Shown here piece after piece: positions 53,776-62,824 of a DNA stretch of 64,000 nt. A model generated the notes under the pieces. That model was given only the letters and a program-made list of their open reading frames with translations. It was not told the DNA's origin and searched no databases. The DNA comes from Acidovorax sp. GTDB lineage: Bacteria > Pseudomonadota > Gammaproteobacteria > Burkholderiales > Burkholderiaceae_C. The position numbers and the translations under genes are program-made. The stretch lies in assembly GCA_031277855.1 (NCBI GenBank), contig JAITLO010000046.1, positions 1-64,000 of the forward strand, read 5' to 3'. The stretch's first letter is position 1, and each line of letters starts with the position of its first letter.

Positions 53776-54263
53776 GCCAGCGCCGCGCCCTGTGGCGCAC
53801 CCAGTTGGGCATGGCGCTGTTTTGGCTGGCAGCGCTGGGCACGCTGTACCTGGCCATGGACCGCTGGCTCAAACCTGCTGCGGTGAGCGTGCAGGCCGAT
53901 GGTAGCGTGGAGCTCACGCGCCACCGCGACGGGCATTTCTACGCTGAGGGCAGCATCAACGGCCAGCCGGTGCAGTTCATGGTGGACACCGGCGCCACCG
54001 CCATTGCTGTGACCGATGCCCTGGCCGAGGCCGCCGGCCTGCAAGGTGGCAGGGTGGCGACTTTCTCCACCGCCAATGGTGAGCGCGAAGGCCGGCTGGT
54101 GCGGGCCGAGTCGGTGAAGCTGGGGCCGTTGACGGTGTACCAGCTCACCGTGGGTACGGGCTACACCGGCGCCACGCCGCAGTCCGCCTTGCTGGGGCAG
54201 AACTTTCTCAAACAGTTCGATGTGCGCATGGCGGGAGATGTGATGGTGATCAAGCCGCAGTGA
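53772..54263 (+). CDS. Membrane-anchored retropepsin-like aspartic protease
   Basis: A 163-aa protein with one N-terminal membrane helix (GMALFWLAALGTLYLAM) and a clan AA aspartic protease domain: FMVDTGATAIAV contains the DTG active site, and LLGQNFLKQFDV is the conserved end. The GTG start at 53772 overlaps the pirin stop (GTGA), so the two are coupled. The protease should work as a dimer. Confidence 0.87.
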   Translation: MSQRRALWRTQLGMALFWLAALGTLYLAMDRWLKPAAVSVQADGSVELTRHRDGHFYAEGSINGQPVQFMVDTGATAIAVTDALAEAAGLQGGRVATFSTANGEREGRLVRAESVKLGPLTVYQLTVGTGYTGATPQSALLGQNFLKQFDVRMAGDVMVIKPQ

Positions 54264-54424
54264 CACTCGCCTGCTTCGCCTGCGCCGCCTCCGAGAGAAA
54301 GGGTAGGTGGAGGTAAAAGGCCTGCTGTCTCCCGCATATATCTCTCGCGCATCAAGCTCCTGAAAACATAGCTTCATATGCTGACATATAAAGCGTTTTC
54401 GGCTTTTTTGTGGATTTTTAAGCG
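54264..54424. other. Spacer between protease gene and ABC operon
   Basis: No gene; an AT-rich stretch from about 54340 precedes the terminator of the ABC operon. Confidence 0.4.
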
Positions 54425-54447
54425 AAAAAAAGCAGCCCGCAGGCTGC
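54425..54447 (-). terminator. Terminator of the TrpXYZ-like ABC operon
   Basis: Minus strand: GCAGCC / GGCTGC stem with a four-base loop followed by TTTTTTT. Confidence 0.75.
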
Positions 54448-54471
54448 CTTGGCGCTGGATGCAACGGGTGC

Positions 54472-55266
54472 TCAGCCCAGCAGCAGTGCGTCGTCGGCCA
54501 GCTTTTCGCCGCGCACTTTTTCAAACATATGCAGCAGGTCGGGCACGTCCATATTGGCGCGCTCCTCGCCGCTCACGTCCAGCACCACATTGCCCTGGTG
54601 CAGCATCACGGTGCGCTCGCCCACGTCCAGGGCCTGGCGCATGCTGTGGGTCACCATCATGGTGGTGAGCTTGCTCTCATGCACGATGCGGGCGGTGAGC
54701 TGCAGCACAAAGTCGGCGGTGCGTGGGTCCAGGGCGGCAGTGTGCTCGTCCAGCAGCAAAATGCGCGAAGGCTGCAGCGCCGCCATCAGCAGGCTGACGG
54801 CCTGGCGCTGGCCGCCGGAGAGCAGACCTATGCGGTCGCTGAGGCGGTTTTCCAGGCCCAGGCCCAGCGTGGCCAGGCGCTCGCGGTAGAGCTCACGCTG
54901 CGCAGGTTTGACGGCGGTGGACAGGCCGCGTGAGCTGCCGCGGCGCTGGGCCAGTGCCATGTTTTCTTCAATGGTCAGGTCTTCGCAGGTGCCGGCCATG
55001 GGGTCTTGAAAAACACGGGCCACGCGGTGGGCACGGTCCCAGACGGGGCGGCGGGTCATGTCTTCGCCGGCAATGTGGATGCTGCCCTTGTCCACACTTT
55101 GATCGCCAGAGACAGCGTTCAAGAAAGTGGACTTGCCGGCCCCGTTGGAGCCGATGACGGTGACGAACTGGCCGTCCGGAATGTCCAGCGACAGGCCACG
55201 CAGGGCACGCGTTTCAATTGGCGTGCCGGGGTTGAAGGTGAGTTCGAGGTTTTTAGCGCTCAGCAT
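54472..55266 (-). CDS. ABC transporter ATP-binding protein (TrpZ-like)
   Basis: A 264-aa ATPase with Walker A GSNGAGKST, signature LLSGGQRQAVS and Walker B ILLLDEHTA. It is the motor of the three-gene operon with the permease and lipoprotein-type binding protein upstream. Such operons (PF04392 binding protein) import tryptophan or tyrosine in streptococci; the substrate here is inferred. Confidence 0.87.
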   Translation of the reverse strand: MLSAKNLELTFNPGTPIETRALRGLSLDIPDGQFVTVIGSNGAGKSTFLNAVSGDQSVDKGSIHIAGEDMTRRPVWDRAHRVARVFQDPMAGTCEDLTIEENMALAQRRGSSRGLSTAVKPAQRELYRERLATLGLGLENRLSDRIGLLSGGQRQAVSLLMAALQPSRILLLDEHTAALDPRTADFVLQLTARIVHESKLTTMMVTHSMRQALDVGERTVMLHQGNVVLDVSGEERANMDVPDLLHMFEKVRGEKLADDALLLG

Positions 55267-55297
55267 GGGTGCACAACTTTCTTCAATGGTGGGCGCA

Positions 55298-56182
55298 TCA
55301 GGACTTGCGACTCAATTTACGCTTGAGCTGGGGGATCACCAGGGCCACGGTCACCAGCACGGCGGTCACCAGGTTCAGGTCCTGGGCCTTGAGGCCGATG
55401 AAGTCGCTATTGAGGGCCGCGGCGATAAAGAAGCGGTAGACGATGGCGCCAATCACCACGGCCAGCGTGCACCAGATGATCTTGCGCGAGGGCAGTATGG
55501 ATTCGCCCACGATCACGGCGGCCAGGCCGATGACGATGGTGCCAATGCCCATGGAAATATCCGAGCCGCCCTGGGTCTGCACAAACATGGCGCCAGCCAG
55601 GCCGACCAGGGCATTGGAAATGGCCATGCCCAGCAAAATCATGCCACCGGTGTTCACGCCCTGGGCGCGGGCCATGCGGGCGTTGGAGCCGGTGGCGCGA
55701 ATGGCCAGACCGCGTTCGGTGGCAAAAAACCAGTCCAGGCCCAGCTTGGCAATGACCACGATCACCAGCAGCAGCAGGGGGCGGAAGATGTAGTCATCCA
55801 TGCTGTCTGGCTGCAGCATATTGAAGATGGTGGGGTCGTTGATCAGCGGGATATTGGGGCCGCCCATGATGCGCAGGTTCACCGAGTACAGCGCAATCAT
55901 CATCAGGATGGAGGCCAGCAGGTCCATGATCTTCAGGCGCACGTTCAGCCAGCCCGTGATCAGGCCGGCCACGGCACCGGCCGCAGTGGCGGCCAGCGTG
56001 GCCAGCCAGGGGTTGATGCCGGCGGCAATCAGCACGGCGCAGACTGCGCCCCCCAGGGGGAAGCTGCCATCCACCGTGAGGTCGGGAAAGCGCAGCAGGC
56101 GGAACGAAATAAAGACGCCCAGGGCCACCAGGGCAAAGATCAGGCCGATTTCTATGGCGCCGAAAATGGAAAACAGGGACAT
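55298..56182 (-). CDS. ABC transporter permease (TrpY-like)
   Basis: A 294-aa permease with about eight helices and a BPD_transp_2-like fold: GLIFALVALGVFISFRLLRFPDLTVDG and ATGSNARMARAQGVNTG, the coupling loop. It sits between the binding protein and the ATPase in one operon, 31 bases from the latter. Confidence 0.86.
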   Translation of the reverse strand: MSLFSIFGAIEIGLIFALVALGVFISFRLLRFPDLTVDGSFPLGGAVCAVLIAAGINPWLATLAATAAGAVAGLITGWLNVRLKIMDLLASILMMIALYSVNLRIMGGPNIPLINDPTIFNMLQPDSMDDYIFRPLLLLVIVVIAKLGLDWFFATERGLAIRATGSNARMARAQGVNTGGMILLGMAISNALVGLAGAMFVQTQGGSDISMGIGTIVIGLAAVIVGESILPSRKIIWCTLAVVIGAIVYRFFIAAALNSDFIGLKAQDLNLVTAVLVTVALVIPQLKRKLSRKS

Positions 56183-56303
56183 GGAAGAGGGCTGGCGGCA
56201 AGCGCCACGTGGGGGGAATGAACAAAGGCAGGGCCGGCTGTGCGCGGCACCTGCCTTGGGTCTGCCTTGTGGGCAGACACGCTCAGGAAAAAGCGAAGGG
56301 GCT

Positions 56304-57269
56304 TTACTTCACCACTTGGGCGGCAGACTTGACCAGTGCGTCGCTCAGCTTCACGCCTTGCTTTTCGGCAGCGCCGGGGTTCACGAACAGCTCCATCTTG
56401 GTGCTGACTTCGGGCTTGATGTCGCCGGGCTTTTCGCCCTTCAGAATGCGCACCACCATGCGGCCGGTCTGCTCGCCCAGGTCGCGGTAGTTGATGCCAT
56501 AGGCAGCCACGGCGCCGCGCTTGACGGAGTCGGTGTCGGACGCCACCAGCGGGATCTTGGCGTCCTGGCCCACCTTGACCAGGGACTCGTAGGCCGAGAC
56601 CACGTTGTTGTCGGTGTTGGTGTAGATCACATCCACCTTGCCGATCAGCGAGCGGGCAGCGCTGCCCACGTCCACGGAGCGGGGGGCTGCGGCTTCCACC
56701 AGGGTCATGCCCAGGGTGGGCAGCAGCTTTTGCAGCTCCTTGACCACGACCACCGAGTTCGCTTCACCGGGGTTGTAGACCATGCCGATGCGCTTGGCGC
56801 CGGGCACGACCTGCTTGACCAGGTCCATCTGCTTGTCGAGCGCCAGCAGGTCGGACACACCGGTCACATTGTTCTTGGAGGGTTCCCAGCTGGGCACCAG
56901 CTTGGCGGCCACGGGATCGGTCACGGCGGAGAACACCACGGGTACGCTCTTGGTGGAGGCCACCAGGGCCTGGGCCGAGGGCGTGGCAATGGCCACAATG
57001 GCGTCGGGCTTGTCGCCCACGAACTTGCGGGCGATCTGGGCGGCGGTGCCGGTATTGCCCTGGGCGCTTTGGTACTGCCACTTCAGGTTCTTGCCGGATT
57101 CATAGCCTGCTTTTTTCAGTGCATCTTGCACGCCGTCGCGCACGGCATCCAGGGCAGGGTGTTCGACGATGGCGGTCACGGCCACGGACTTGTCTGCCGC
57201 GTAGGCGGGAGCGATGGCGGCGATGGCCAGTGCCATTGCACCCAGCGGTGCCCAGCTCAGTTGCTTCAT
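56304..57269 (-). CDS. ABC transporter substrate-binding protein (PF04392, TrpX-like)
   Basis: A 321-aa periplasmic protein. The signal peptide MKQLSWAPLGAMALAIAA...AYA precedes VAVTAIVEHPALDAVRDGV and KNLKWQYQSAQGN, the pattern of the PF04392 family. The ATG at 57269 has GGAG upstream; the earlier in-frame stretch is not homologous. It is the first gene of the operon and should bind the imported ligand. Confidence 0.88.
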   Translation of the reverse strand: MKQLSWAPLGAMALAIAAIAPAYAADKSVAVTAIVEHPALDAVRDGVQDALKKAGYESGKNLKWQYQSAQGNTGTAAQIARKFVGDKPDAIVAIATPSAQALVASTKSVPVVFSAVTDPVAAKLVPSWEPSKNNVTGVSDLLALDKQMDLVKQVVPGAKRIGMVYNPGEANSVVVVKELQKLLPTLGMTLVEAAAPRSVDVGSAARSLIGKVDVIYTNTDNNVVSAYESLVKVGQDAKIPLVASDTDSVKRGAVAAYGINYRDLGEQTGRMVVRILKGEKPGDIKPEVSTKMELFVNPGAAEKQGVKLSDALVKSAAQVVK

Positions 57270-57580
57270 GAAGGAATCTCCAGCTTGTTTTGGTTGGTAT
57301 GCCTGCTCTGTGGCAAGAAGGGGCGACGGCTCCTCGGCGGGCAAGTCTAAAGCACGTGCAGGGGGGCGGGACTGCGGCGAAACACGGGGTTGTGACGCTT
57401 TTCTGACAGCTTGCAAGATTCCTGCAAGCCTCTTTGCGGGTTTGCACCTAGGCTTCGGACTTGGCAGTGAAAACACAGCAAAAAAGATGCCAAACACCGA
57501 GCAATATTGTGTAGAAAGCTATGGTTTTTGAGGCCGGTGTCGGGTTACGCAGTGCACGTCTGCGGACGGGACTCTTCCCG
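57270..57580. other. Spacer upstream of the ABC operon
   Basis: 311 bases, no gene seen. A short stem (GACGGGA / TCCCGTC, 57565-57582) overlaps the end of the methyltransferase gene. The rest is probably the promoter of the ABC operon. Confidence 0.45.
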
Positions 57581-58234
57581 TCAAGGGTGTAGCGTGTACT
57601 CCAGCGCCCAGAAATGGGTCCAGACATGGTGCTGGCTGTGCTGGGCCCAGGGTGCCACGGCGGCCAGCAGCTGCTCGCGGCTGGGAAAGTTCTTCAGCAC
57701 CTTGTGGGTCGACCCGTTGGCCAGGGGGCGCAGCTGGTAGCTATTGCCGGCCGCATCGCGCTCGGCAATGGGCGTGCTGCTGCCGGGCACGTAGAGATTG
57801 TCCATAAAGACCACATGCGCCCCAGGCTGCAGCACGGCATGCAGCGCCTGCAGAAAAGCGGGAATGCGCTGCAGCGGAATATGCGACCACCAGAAGCCGG
57901 CGAAGGCCGCCCCGAAAGGCAGGCCGCCGGCATCCTGTGCGGGCGGTTGGTAGGCATCACCGGTTTGCAACCGTACCTGGGGAAAGCGTTCGGCGGGCAG
58001 GCGTGTGCGGGCAATCTCCAGCGTCTCGCGTGCGCTGTCTATGCCCAGCACCTGTGAGGCGTTGGCGGCATAAAACTGCGTCCAGTAGCCGGTGCCGCAG
58101 GCGATTTCCAGCACCGAGCGCCGGGCCAGCACCGTAGGCAGCCAGGCTTCCATCTGGCGCAGATCGGCCTGGCGCTCGGGCTTTTGGTAGATCTGGTCGT
58201 ATTCACCCGCGCGGGCCGCGTAGTAGTCCTGCAT
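57581..58234 (-). CDS. Class I SAM-dependent methyltransferase
   Basis: A 217-aa methyltransferase. Motif I is SVLEIACGTGYWT, then LGIDSARETLEIA and WWSHIPLQRIPAFLQAL. The SAM-binding fold is complete; the acceptor is unknown. The ATG at 58234 has GAGGAG upstream; a longer frame to 58306 is not used. Confidence 0.88.
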   Translation of the reverse strand: MQDYYAARAGEYDQIYQKPERQADLRQMEAWLPTVLARRSVLEIACGTGYWTQFYAANASQVLGIDSARETLEIARTRLPAERFPQVRLQTGDAYQPPAQDAGGLPFGAAFAGFWWSHIPLQRIPAFLQALHAVLQPGAHVVFMDNLYVPGSSTPIAERDAAGNSYQLRPLANGSTHKVLKNFPSREQLLAAVAPWAQHSQHHVWTHFWALEYTLHP

Positions 58235-58308
58235 GCGTTCTCCTCGTGATTGACATTGGGGCTGTACTACGCAGCGTCCACATCGCTCAAAACCGACACG
58301 ATCCATGC

Positions 58309-58364
58309 CAGGGCACCGCGCAAGGGCCTACGCCGGCCGCGCCGCCCTGCTATTCCTGGTGCCG
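58309..58364 (+). repeat. Dispersed GC-rich repeat, copy 2 (partial)
   Basis: Shares ACCGCGCAAGGGCC and GCCGGCCGCGCCGCCC with copy 4 and GGGCACCGCGCAAGGGCC with copy 3; the dyad half is missing. Confidence 0.65.
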
Positions 58365-58460
58365 ACCTCGGGACATGTGCATGCCGTGCCCACGGGGACT
58401 TCTGTGGTCTTGCAAATATTTGGTGCAAGCTCTCGGGCGTATGAAACTGGCGGACTCCAC

Positions 58461-58560
58461 GGCAGGGCACCGCGCAAGGGCCGCCCCGCCGCGCCGGTGC
58501 CGTCCCCCTCCATCGCGCAGCGATAGAGAGGGGGAAGACGCGAAGCGGCACAGGGGGTGT
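58461..58560 (+). repeat. Dispersed GC-rich repeat, copy 3
   Basis: ACCGCGCAAGGGCCGCCCCG, then a CCCCCTC/GAGGGGG dyad around GCGCAGCG, then ACGCGAAGCGG and CAGGGGGT. Matches the reverse complement of copy 1 at most positions. Confidence 0.78.
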
Positions 58561-58574
58561 CTTATTTGTTCTAT

Positions 58575-58597
58575 AAAAAAGGCCTGCAGAGCAGGCC
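58575..58597 (-). terminator. Terminator of the ETF-QO gene
   Basis: Minus strand stem GGCCTGC / GCAGGCC with loop TCT followed by TTTTTT. Confidence 0.8.
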
Positions 58598-58628
58598 TGG
58601 TGCGCACAGAGTGCTATCGCTATGGGTT

Positions 58629-60335
58629 TTACATGCCCGAGTAGTTCGGGCCACCGCCGCCTTCCGGCGTCACCCAGACAATGTTTTGCGTCGGATCCTT
58701 GATGTCGCAGGTCTTGCAATGTACGCAGTTCTGGGCATTGATCTGTAAGCGTTTGGCATCGCCGCCCTTGTCCTCGTCGGCCACAAACTCGTAGACGCCA
58801 GCAGGGCAGTAGCGGGCCTCGGGGCCGGCGTACTTGGCCAGGTTGACGTTCACGGGCACGGAGGCGTCCTTGAGCGTCAGGTGGGCGGGCTGGTCTTCGC
58901 CGTGGTTGGTGTTGCTGATGAAGACGCTGGAGAGGCGGTCAAAGGTCAGCTTGCCATCGGGCTTGGGGTAGTTGATGGGCTGGCATTCGGCCGCGGGCTT
59001 CAGATAGACATGGTCGGGCTTGTCGCGGTGCAGTGTCCACGGAATGTTGCCCTTGAGCACAAACTGTTCCAGTCCATTCATGATGGTGGCGGTGGACAGG
59101 CCCTTCTTGAACCAGGTCTTGAAGTTGCGCGCCTTCCACAGTTCGTCATACAGCCAGCTGTTTTCAAACGCGGTTTCGTAGGCGCTGAGCACATCGCCCT
59201 GGCGGCCTGCGGTCACTGCGTCATAGATGGCGTTGGCGGCCATCATGCCGGTCTTGATGGCGGCGTGGCTGCCCTTGATGCGGCTGACGTTCAGGAAGCC
59301 GGCCTCGCAGCCCACCAGCGCACCGCCGGGGAAGACGAACTTGGGCAGGCTCAGAATGCCGCCGGCCGTGATGGCGCGGGCACCATAGGAGATGCGCTTG
59401 GCCGGCTTGATGCCCTTGGCCTCGTCGCCTTCCAGGTAGTAGCGGATATTGGGGTGGGTCTTCCAGCGCTGCATCTCCTCGAACGGGGAGAGGTAGGGGT
59501 TGGAATAATCCAGGCCCACCACATAGCCCAGGGTGACCAGGTTGTCTTCCAGGTGGTAGAGGAAGCCGCCACCATAGGTGTTGGCGTCCATGGGCCAGCC
59601 GCCGGTGTGCAGCACGGCGCCGGGCTGGTGGCGTGCGGGGTCGATTTCCCACAGCTCCTTGATGCCGATGCCATAGGTTTGCGGGTCTTTCTCGGCGTCC
59701 AGCTTGAACTTGGCGATCAGCTGCTTGCCCAGGTGGCCGCGTGCGCCTTCGGCAAACACGGTGTACTTGCCATGCAGCTCCATGCCCAGCTGGAAGTCGC
59801 CCGTGGGCTCGCCGTTCTTGCCCACACCCATATTGCCGGTGGCCACGCCCTTGATGGAGCCGTCGTCATTGAACAGCACTTCGGCAGCGGTAAAGCCAGG
59901 GAAGATTTCCACGCCCAGGGCCTCGGCCTGGTCGGCCAGCCACTTGCTGACAAAGCCCAGGCGCACCACATAGTTGCCTTCGTTGTGGAAGCACTTGGGC
60001 AGCAGGAAGTTGGGGGTGCGCAGCGAGCCTTTTTCGCTGAGGAACACCATGGCATCGGCCGTGACGGGCTGGTTCAGCGGCGCGCCTTTTTCCTTCCAGT
60101 CAGGAATCAGCTCGCTCAGAGCCTTGGGGTCCATGATGGCGCCCGACAGGGTGTGCGCGCCGGGCTCGGAGCCTTTTTCCAGCACCACCACCGAGATGTC
60201 CTGGCCTTTTTCGGCTGCCAGCTGCTTGAGGCGGATGGCGGTGGACAGGCCGGCAGGGCCGCCGCCGACCACCACCACGTCGTACTCCATGGCTTCGCGC
60301 GGACCGTACTGGGCCAAGATTTCTTCGTTTGTCAT
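58629..60335 (-). CDS. Electron transfer flavoprotein-ubiquinone oxidoreductase
   Basis: A 568-aa membrane-associated flavoprotein that passes electrons from ETF to ubiquinone, linking beta-oxidation to respiration. The FAD-binding VVVVGGGPAGLSTAIRL is at the N-terminus. The C-terminal domain has a 4Fe-4S set: RYCPAGVYE and NAQNCVHCKTCDIKDP. The ATG at 60335 is the family start. It would serve the fad genes in this window. Confidence 0.93.
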   Translation of the reverse strand: MTNEEILAQYGPREAMEYDVVVVGGGPAGLSTAIRLKQLAAEKGQDISVVVLEKGSEPGAHTLSGAIMDPKALSELIPDWKEKGAPLNQPVTADAMVFLSEKGSLRTPNFLLPKCFHNEGNYVVRLGFVSKWLADQAEALGVEIFPGFTAAEVLFNDDGSIKGVATGNMGVGKNGEPTGDFQLGMELHGKYTVFAEGARGHLGKQLIAKFKLDAEKDPQTYGIGIKELWEIDPARHQPGAVLHTGGWPMDANTYGGGFLYHLEDNLVTLGYVVGLDYSNPYLSPFEEMQRWKTHPNIRYYLEGDEAKGIKPAKRISYGARAITAGGILSLPKFVFPGGALVGCEAGFLNVSRIKGSHAAIKTGMMAANAIYDAVTAGRQGDVLSAYETAFENSWLYDELWKARNFKTWFKKGLSTATIMNGLEQFVLKGNIPWTLHRDKPDHVYLKPAAECQPINYPKPDGKLTFDRLSSVFISNTNHGEDQPAHLTLKDASVPVNVNLAKYAGPEARYCPAGVYEFVADEDKGGDAKRLQINAQNCVHCKTCDIKDPTQNIVWVTPEGGGGPNYSGM

Positions 60336-60654
60336 CGGGGTGTCTCGCTTATGAATAGTGAAAATCCGGTCGGGCTGTAGCCGCTGCTGCAACGCCGCAA
60401 ATTGCGGCTGATTCTATGCGGGCAAAAGCCATCTCCCAATCACTTGCGCGGCACGGACGCGGAGCCAGGCCGGAAATATGACGGCTTGTGGGCATTTTGC
60501 TGACACCTAGGTGACGCTTTGCCCATTCCCTTGCCGTGCAGCGAAGCCCGCCAGCGCCGTATGCGATGCACCATCATCGGCCATGGGTCCACACCAAGGC
60601 TTGATGCATATCGAATCGGGGCGGTCTTGCCTGAGCGTGTCAACAGGCCCTGAT
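60336..60654. other. Spacer between ETF-QO and pdxH genes
   Basis: 319 bases, both flanking genes on the minus strand. No gene seen. A CACCTAGGTG palindrome lies near 60506-60515, and otherwise nothing stands out. Confidence 0.4.
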
Positions 60655-61317
60655 TCAAGGCGCCAGGCGTTCGCGTACCCAGGACGGCGTGGCATCCGGA
60701 CCGGCTTCGGCGCGGTAGCGCAGTCGGTCATGCAGCCGGCTTTTGCGGCCCTGCCAGAATTCCCAGCGATCGGGCACCAGGCGAAAGCCACCCCAGTGCG
60801 GCGGGCGTGGCGGGTTGAGCAGAAACTGGGCGCCATATTTGGCGGCATTGGCCACCAGCAGGCCGCGCCCGGAAATTACCTGGCTTTGCGGGCTGGCCCA
60901 GGCGCCTATGCGCGAATCCAGCGGACGGCTGCGGTAGTAAGCGTCGCTTTCCTCGTCGCTCACCCGCTCCACCCGGCCTTCGATGCGCACCACACGCTCC
61001 AGCTCCACCCAGTGGAACTGCAGGGCTGCAAACGGATTGCCAGCCAGCTCCCGGCCCTTGCGGCTGTCGTAATTGGTAAACCAGACGATGCCGCGTGCGT
61101 CGTAGCCCTTGATGAGCACAATGCGGGTGCTGGGGCGCAGATCGCCGCCCACGGTGGCCACGGTCATGGCATTGGGCTCCAGCACCTGGGCATTCACAGC
61201 CTCCTGCATCCACTGGTCAAACTGGGCCAGCGGGTCGGCCTGAGAGGCTTCTTCATGAAGTTCTGCGCGCTCGTAGCTTTTGCGCAGGTCGGCAATGTGG
61301 TCGGAGATCTGGCTCAT
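60655..61317 (-). CDS. pdxH: Pyridoxamine 5'-phosphate oxidase
   Basis: A 220-aa FMN enzyme that makes pyridoxal 5'-phosphate from the pyridoxine or pyridoxamine form. Motifs are IADLRKSYERAELHE, PSTRIVLIKGYDARGIVWFTNYDSRKG, SRPLDSRIGAWASPQSQ and the C-terminal RLRYR...WVRERLAP. The start at 61317 is chosen; an ATG at 61347 adds ten residues. It supplies the cofactor of the PLP enzymes in this window. Confidence 0.93.
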   Translation of the reverse strand: MSQISDHIADLRKSYERAELHEEASQADPLAQFDQWMQEAVNAQVLEPNAMTVATVGGDLRPSTRIVLIKGYDARGIVWFTNYDSRKGRELAGNPFAALQFHWVELERVVRIEGRVERVSDEESDAYYRSRPLDSRIGAWASPQSQVISGRGLLVANAAKYGAQFLLNPPRPPHWGGFRLVPDRWEFWQGRKSRLHDRLRYRAEAGPDATPSWVRERLAP

Positions 61318-61462
61318 GCCGCCATTGTGCTCCTGCGTGCCAGGCATCTAGGTCATACAGATCAGCAACTGTGCGGCAAGAGCGGTGCCCATGATGTCTT
61401 AGTGGGGCTGCAAAGAGCGGGTTTGATCCAATCCGTAGAAGACTGGCGCGTCCCTGGTCAGA

Positions 61463-61553
61463 GACGCCGCGCAAGGGCCTATGCCGGCCGCGCCGCCCCG
61501 CCGCGCTGGTGTCGTCCTCCCGGGGGGGAAGGCGCGTAGCGCCCCAGGGGGTC
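61463..61553 (+). repeat. Dispersed GC-rich repeat, copy 4
   Basis: CCGCGCAAGGGCC, GCCGGCCGCGCCGCCCC, GCTGGTGTCGTCC, then GGCGCGTAGCGCC and CAGGGGGT. The end meets the stop codon of the minus-strand hypothetical gene, just as copy 1 meets the livG stop. Confidence 0.78.
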
Positions 61554-61902
61554 AACACATCCTTTCCAGCGCCGCGCACACATCGGCCATACGGCCGCTG
61601 AGCACCATGCGGGCGTGGTCGCTGGCGTCGCTGCGCAGAATGCGCACCTTGTCATCCAGCGCTACGGCGAAATAGCAGCTGTCGTTGGCTGCTGTAGCTG
61701 AGGTGCTGCCCATGTGGCCGGCCATATGGGAGGTGTGGGATGTGCGGCCCGCATGGGGCTGTACGCTGGCCGGGGGCGTGCTGCCGCTCTTGCGCCGGGC
61801 CGTGATACGGCGCGAGCGTGGCTGGCGCAGAGAGGATGCGGTCGACAACATGGCCGTGGAGGTCAGGCCAGCCAGGGTGCGGGAGGTGGTGAACAGGCGC
61901 AT
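61552..61902 (-). CDS. 116-aa hypothetical protein
   Basis: Not recognised. The N-terminus MRLFTTSRTLAGLTSTAM could be a weak signal or targeting sequence. The middle is Ser/Thr/His-rich (HTSHMAGHMGSTS), and the C-terminus CYFAVALDDKVRILRSDASDHARMV looks folded. It lies between pdxH and lexA, all on the minus strand. Confidence 0.5.
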   Translation of the reverse strand: MRLFTTSRTLAGLTSTAMLSTASSLRQPRSRRITARRKSGSTPPASVQPHAGRTSHTSHMAGHMGSTSATAANDSCYFAVALDDKVRILRSDASDHARMVLSGRMADVCAALERMC

Positions 61903-62074
61903 GTGGGACTCGCTTTCTGTCGCGGGCGTAGGGACTCCCTCAGGCCATGAAAACCCGATGCGGAGCGGAAAAAAGGTGAACAAAGCCCGACCGATGCATG
62001 GCAGCCCATGTCCGGTGCGGTGGCAGACAGCGCCGCAGCGCTGGTGGGGAGGTCGGGGGGGCGACGGCCCGGGC

Positions 62075-62743
62075 TTACATCAGCGTGTTGCGGATCAGGC
62101 CCACGGCCAGACCTTCAATGGCAAACGGCTCTTCCGGGTGCACATGGATGATGGGGTAGTCGGGGTTTTCGGGCAGCAGCTCGATGCGCTGGCCCGCGCG
62201 GCGCAGACGTTTGACGGTGACGTCATCACCCAGGCGGGCCACCACGATCTGGCCGTTGCGTGCCTCGTGTGTGGACTGCACGGCCAGCAGGTCGCCGTCC
62301 AGGATGCCCGCGTCCCGCATGGACATGCCACGCACCTTGAGCAGGTAGTCGGGCTTGTGGGCAAACATGCTGGCTTCAACGGAATAGGTCTGGTCTATAT
62401 GTTCTTGCGCCAGAATGGGCGAGCCCGCTGCCACCCGGCCCACCAGGGGCAGTTGCAGCGGCTGCATAGCGGCCAGCGGCAGCACATAGTTGTTGCCGCG
62501 CGCGGCATTGATGCTGCGCACGGTGTCGGTACACAGGCGTATGCCGCGCGAGGTGCCGCTGACCAGCTCGATCACGCCCTTGCGTGCCAGGGCCTTGAGG
62601 TGCTCTTCCGAGGCGTTGGCGGATTTGAAGCCCAGGGTGTGGGCAATCTCGGCCCGGGTGGGCGGGGCGCCGGTGCGGGCAATGGCAGACTGGATCAGGT
62701 CCAGAATCTGCTGTTGCCGGGGGGTGAGCTTGGGGTGGTCCAT
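62075..62743 (-). CDS. lexA: LexA repressor (SOS response)
   Basis: A 222-aa repressor-protease. The N-terminal wHTH (LTPRQQQILDLIQSAI...) binds SOS boxes. The cleavage bond is A106-G107, and the catalytic dyad is S141 and K178. The ATG at 62743 has AAGGAA upstream. Two CTG-N10-CAG boxes lie in the promoter, as expected for autorepression. It should also control polB. Confidence 0.95.
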   Translation of the reverse strand: MDHPKLTPRQQQILDLIQSAIARTGAPPTRAEIAHTLGFKSANASEEHLKALARKGVIELVSGTSRGIRLCTDTVRSINAARGNNYVLPLAAMQPLQLPLVGRVAAGSPILAQEHIDQTYSVEASMFAHKPDYLLKVRGMSMRDAGILDGDLLAVQSTHEARNGQIVVARLGDDVTVKRLRRAGQRIELLPENPDYPIIHVHPEEPFAIEGLAVGLIRNTLM

Positions 62744-62770
62744 GGGCATTCCTTGATCGATCGCGATGAA

Positions 62771-62790
62771 TACTGTGTGTTCATCCAGTA
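62771..62790. promoter_or_regulatory. LexA box 1 upstream of lexA
   Basis: TACTGTGTGTTCATCCAGTA: CTG-N10-CAG, 28 bases before the lexA ATG. Confidence 0.8.
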
Positions 62791-62809
62791 CCTGTATTTT
62801 TGACCAGTT
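62790..62809. promoter_or_regulatory. LexA box 2, between lexA and the asparaginase gene
   Basis: ACCTGTATTTTTGACCAGTT: CTG-N10-CAG, adjacent to box 1 and ending 16 bases before the asparaginase GTG. Confidence 0.75.
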
Positions 62810-62824
62810 TCGAAAGGACTGCAA

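Larger units (their letters stand above)
58235..58574. other. Repeat-bearing gap between methyltransferase and ETF-QO genes
   Basis: No gene recognised. Holds one partial and one complete copy of the GC-rich dispersed repeat in the same orientation, separated by about 100 bases. Confidence 0.6.
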
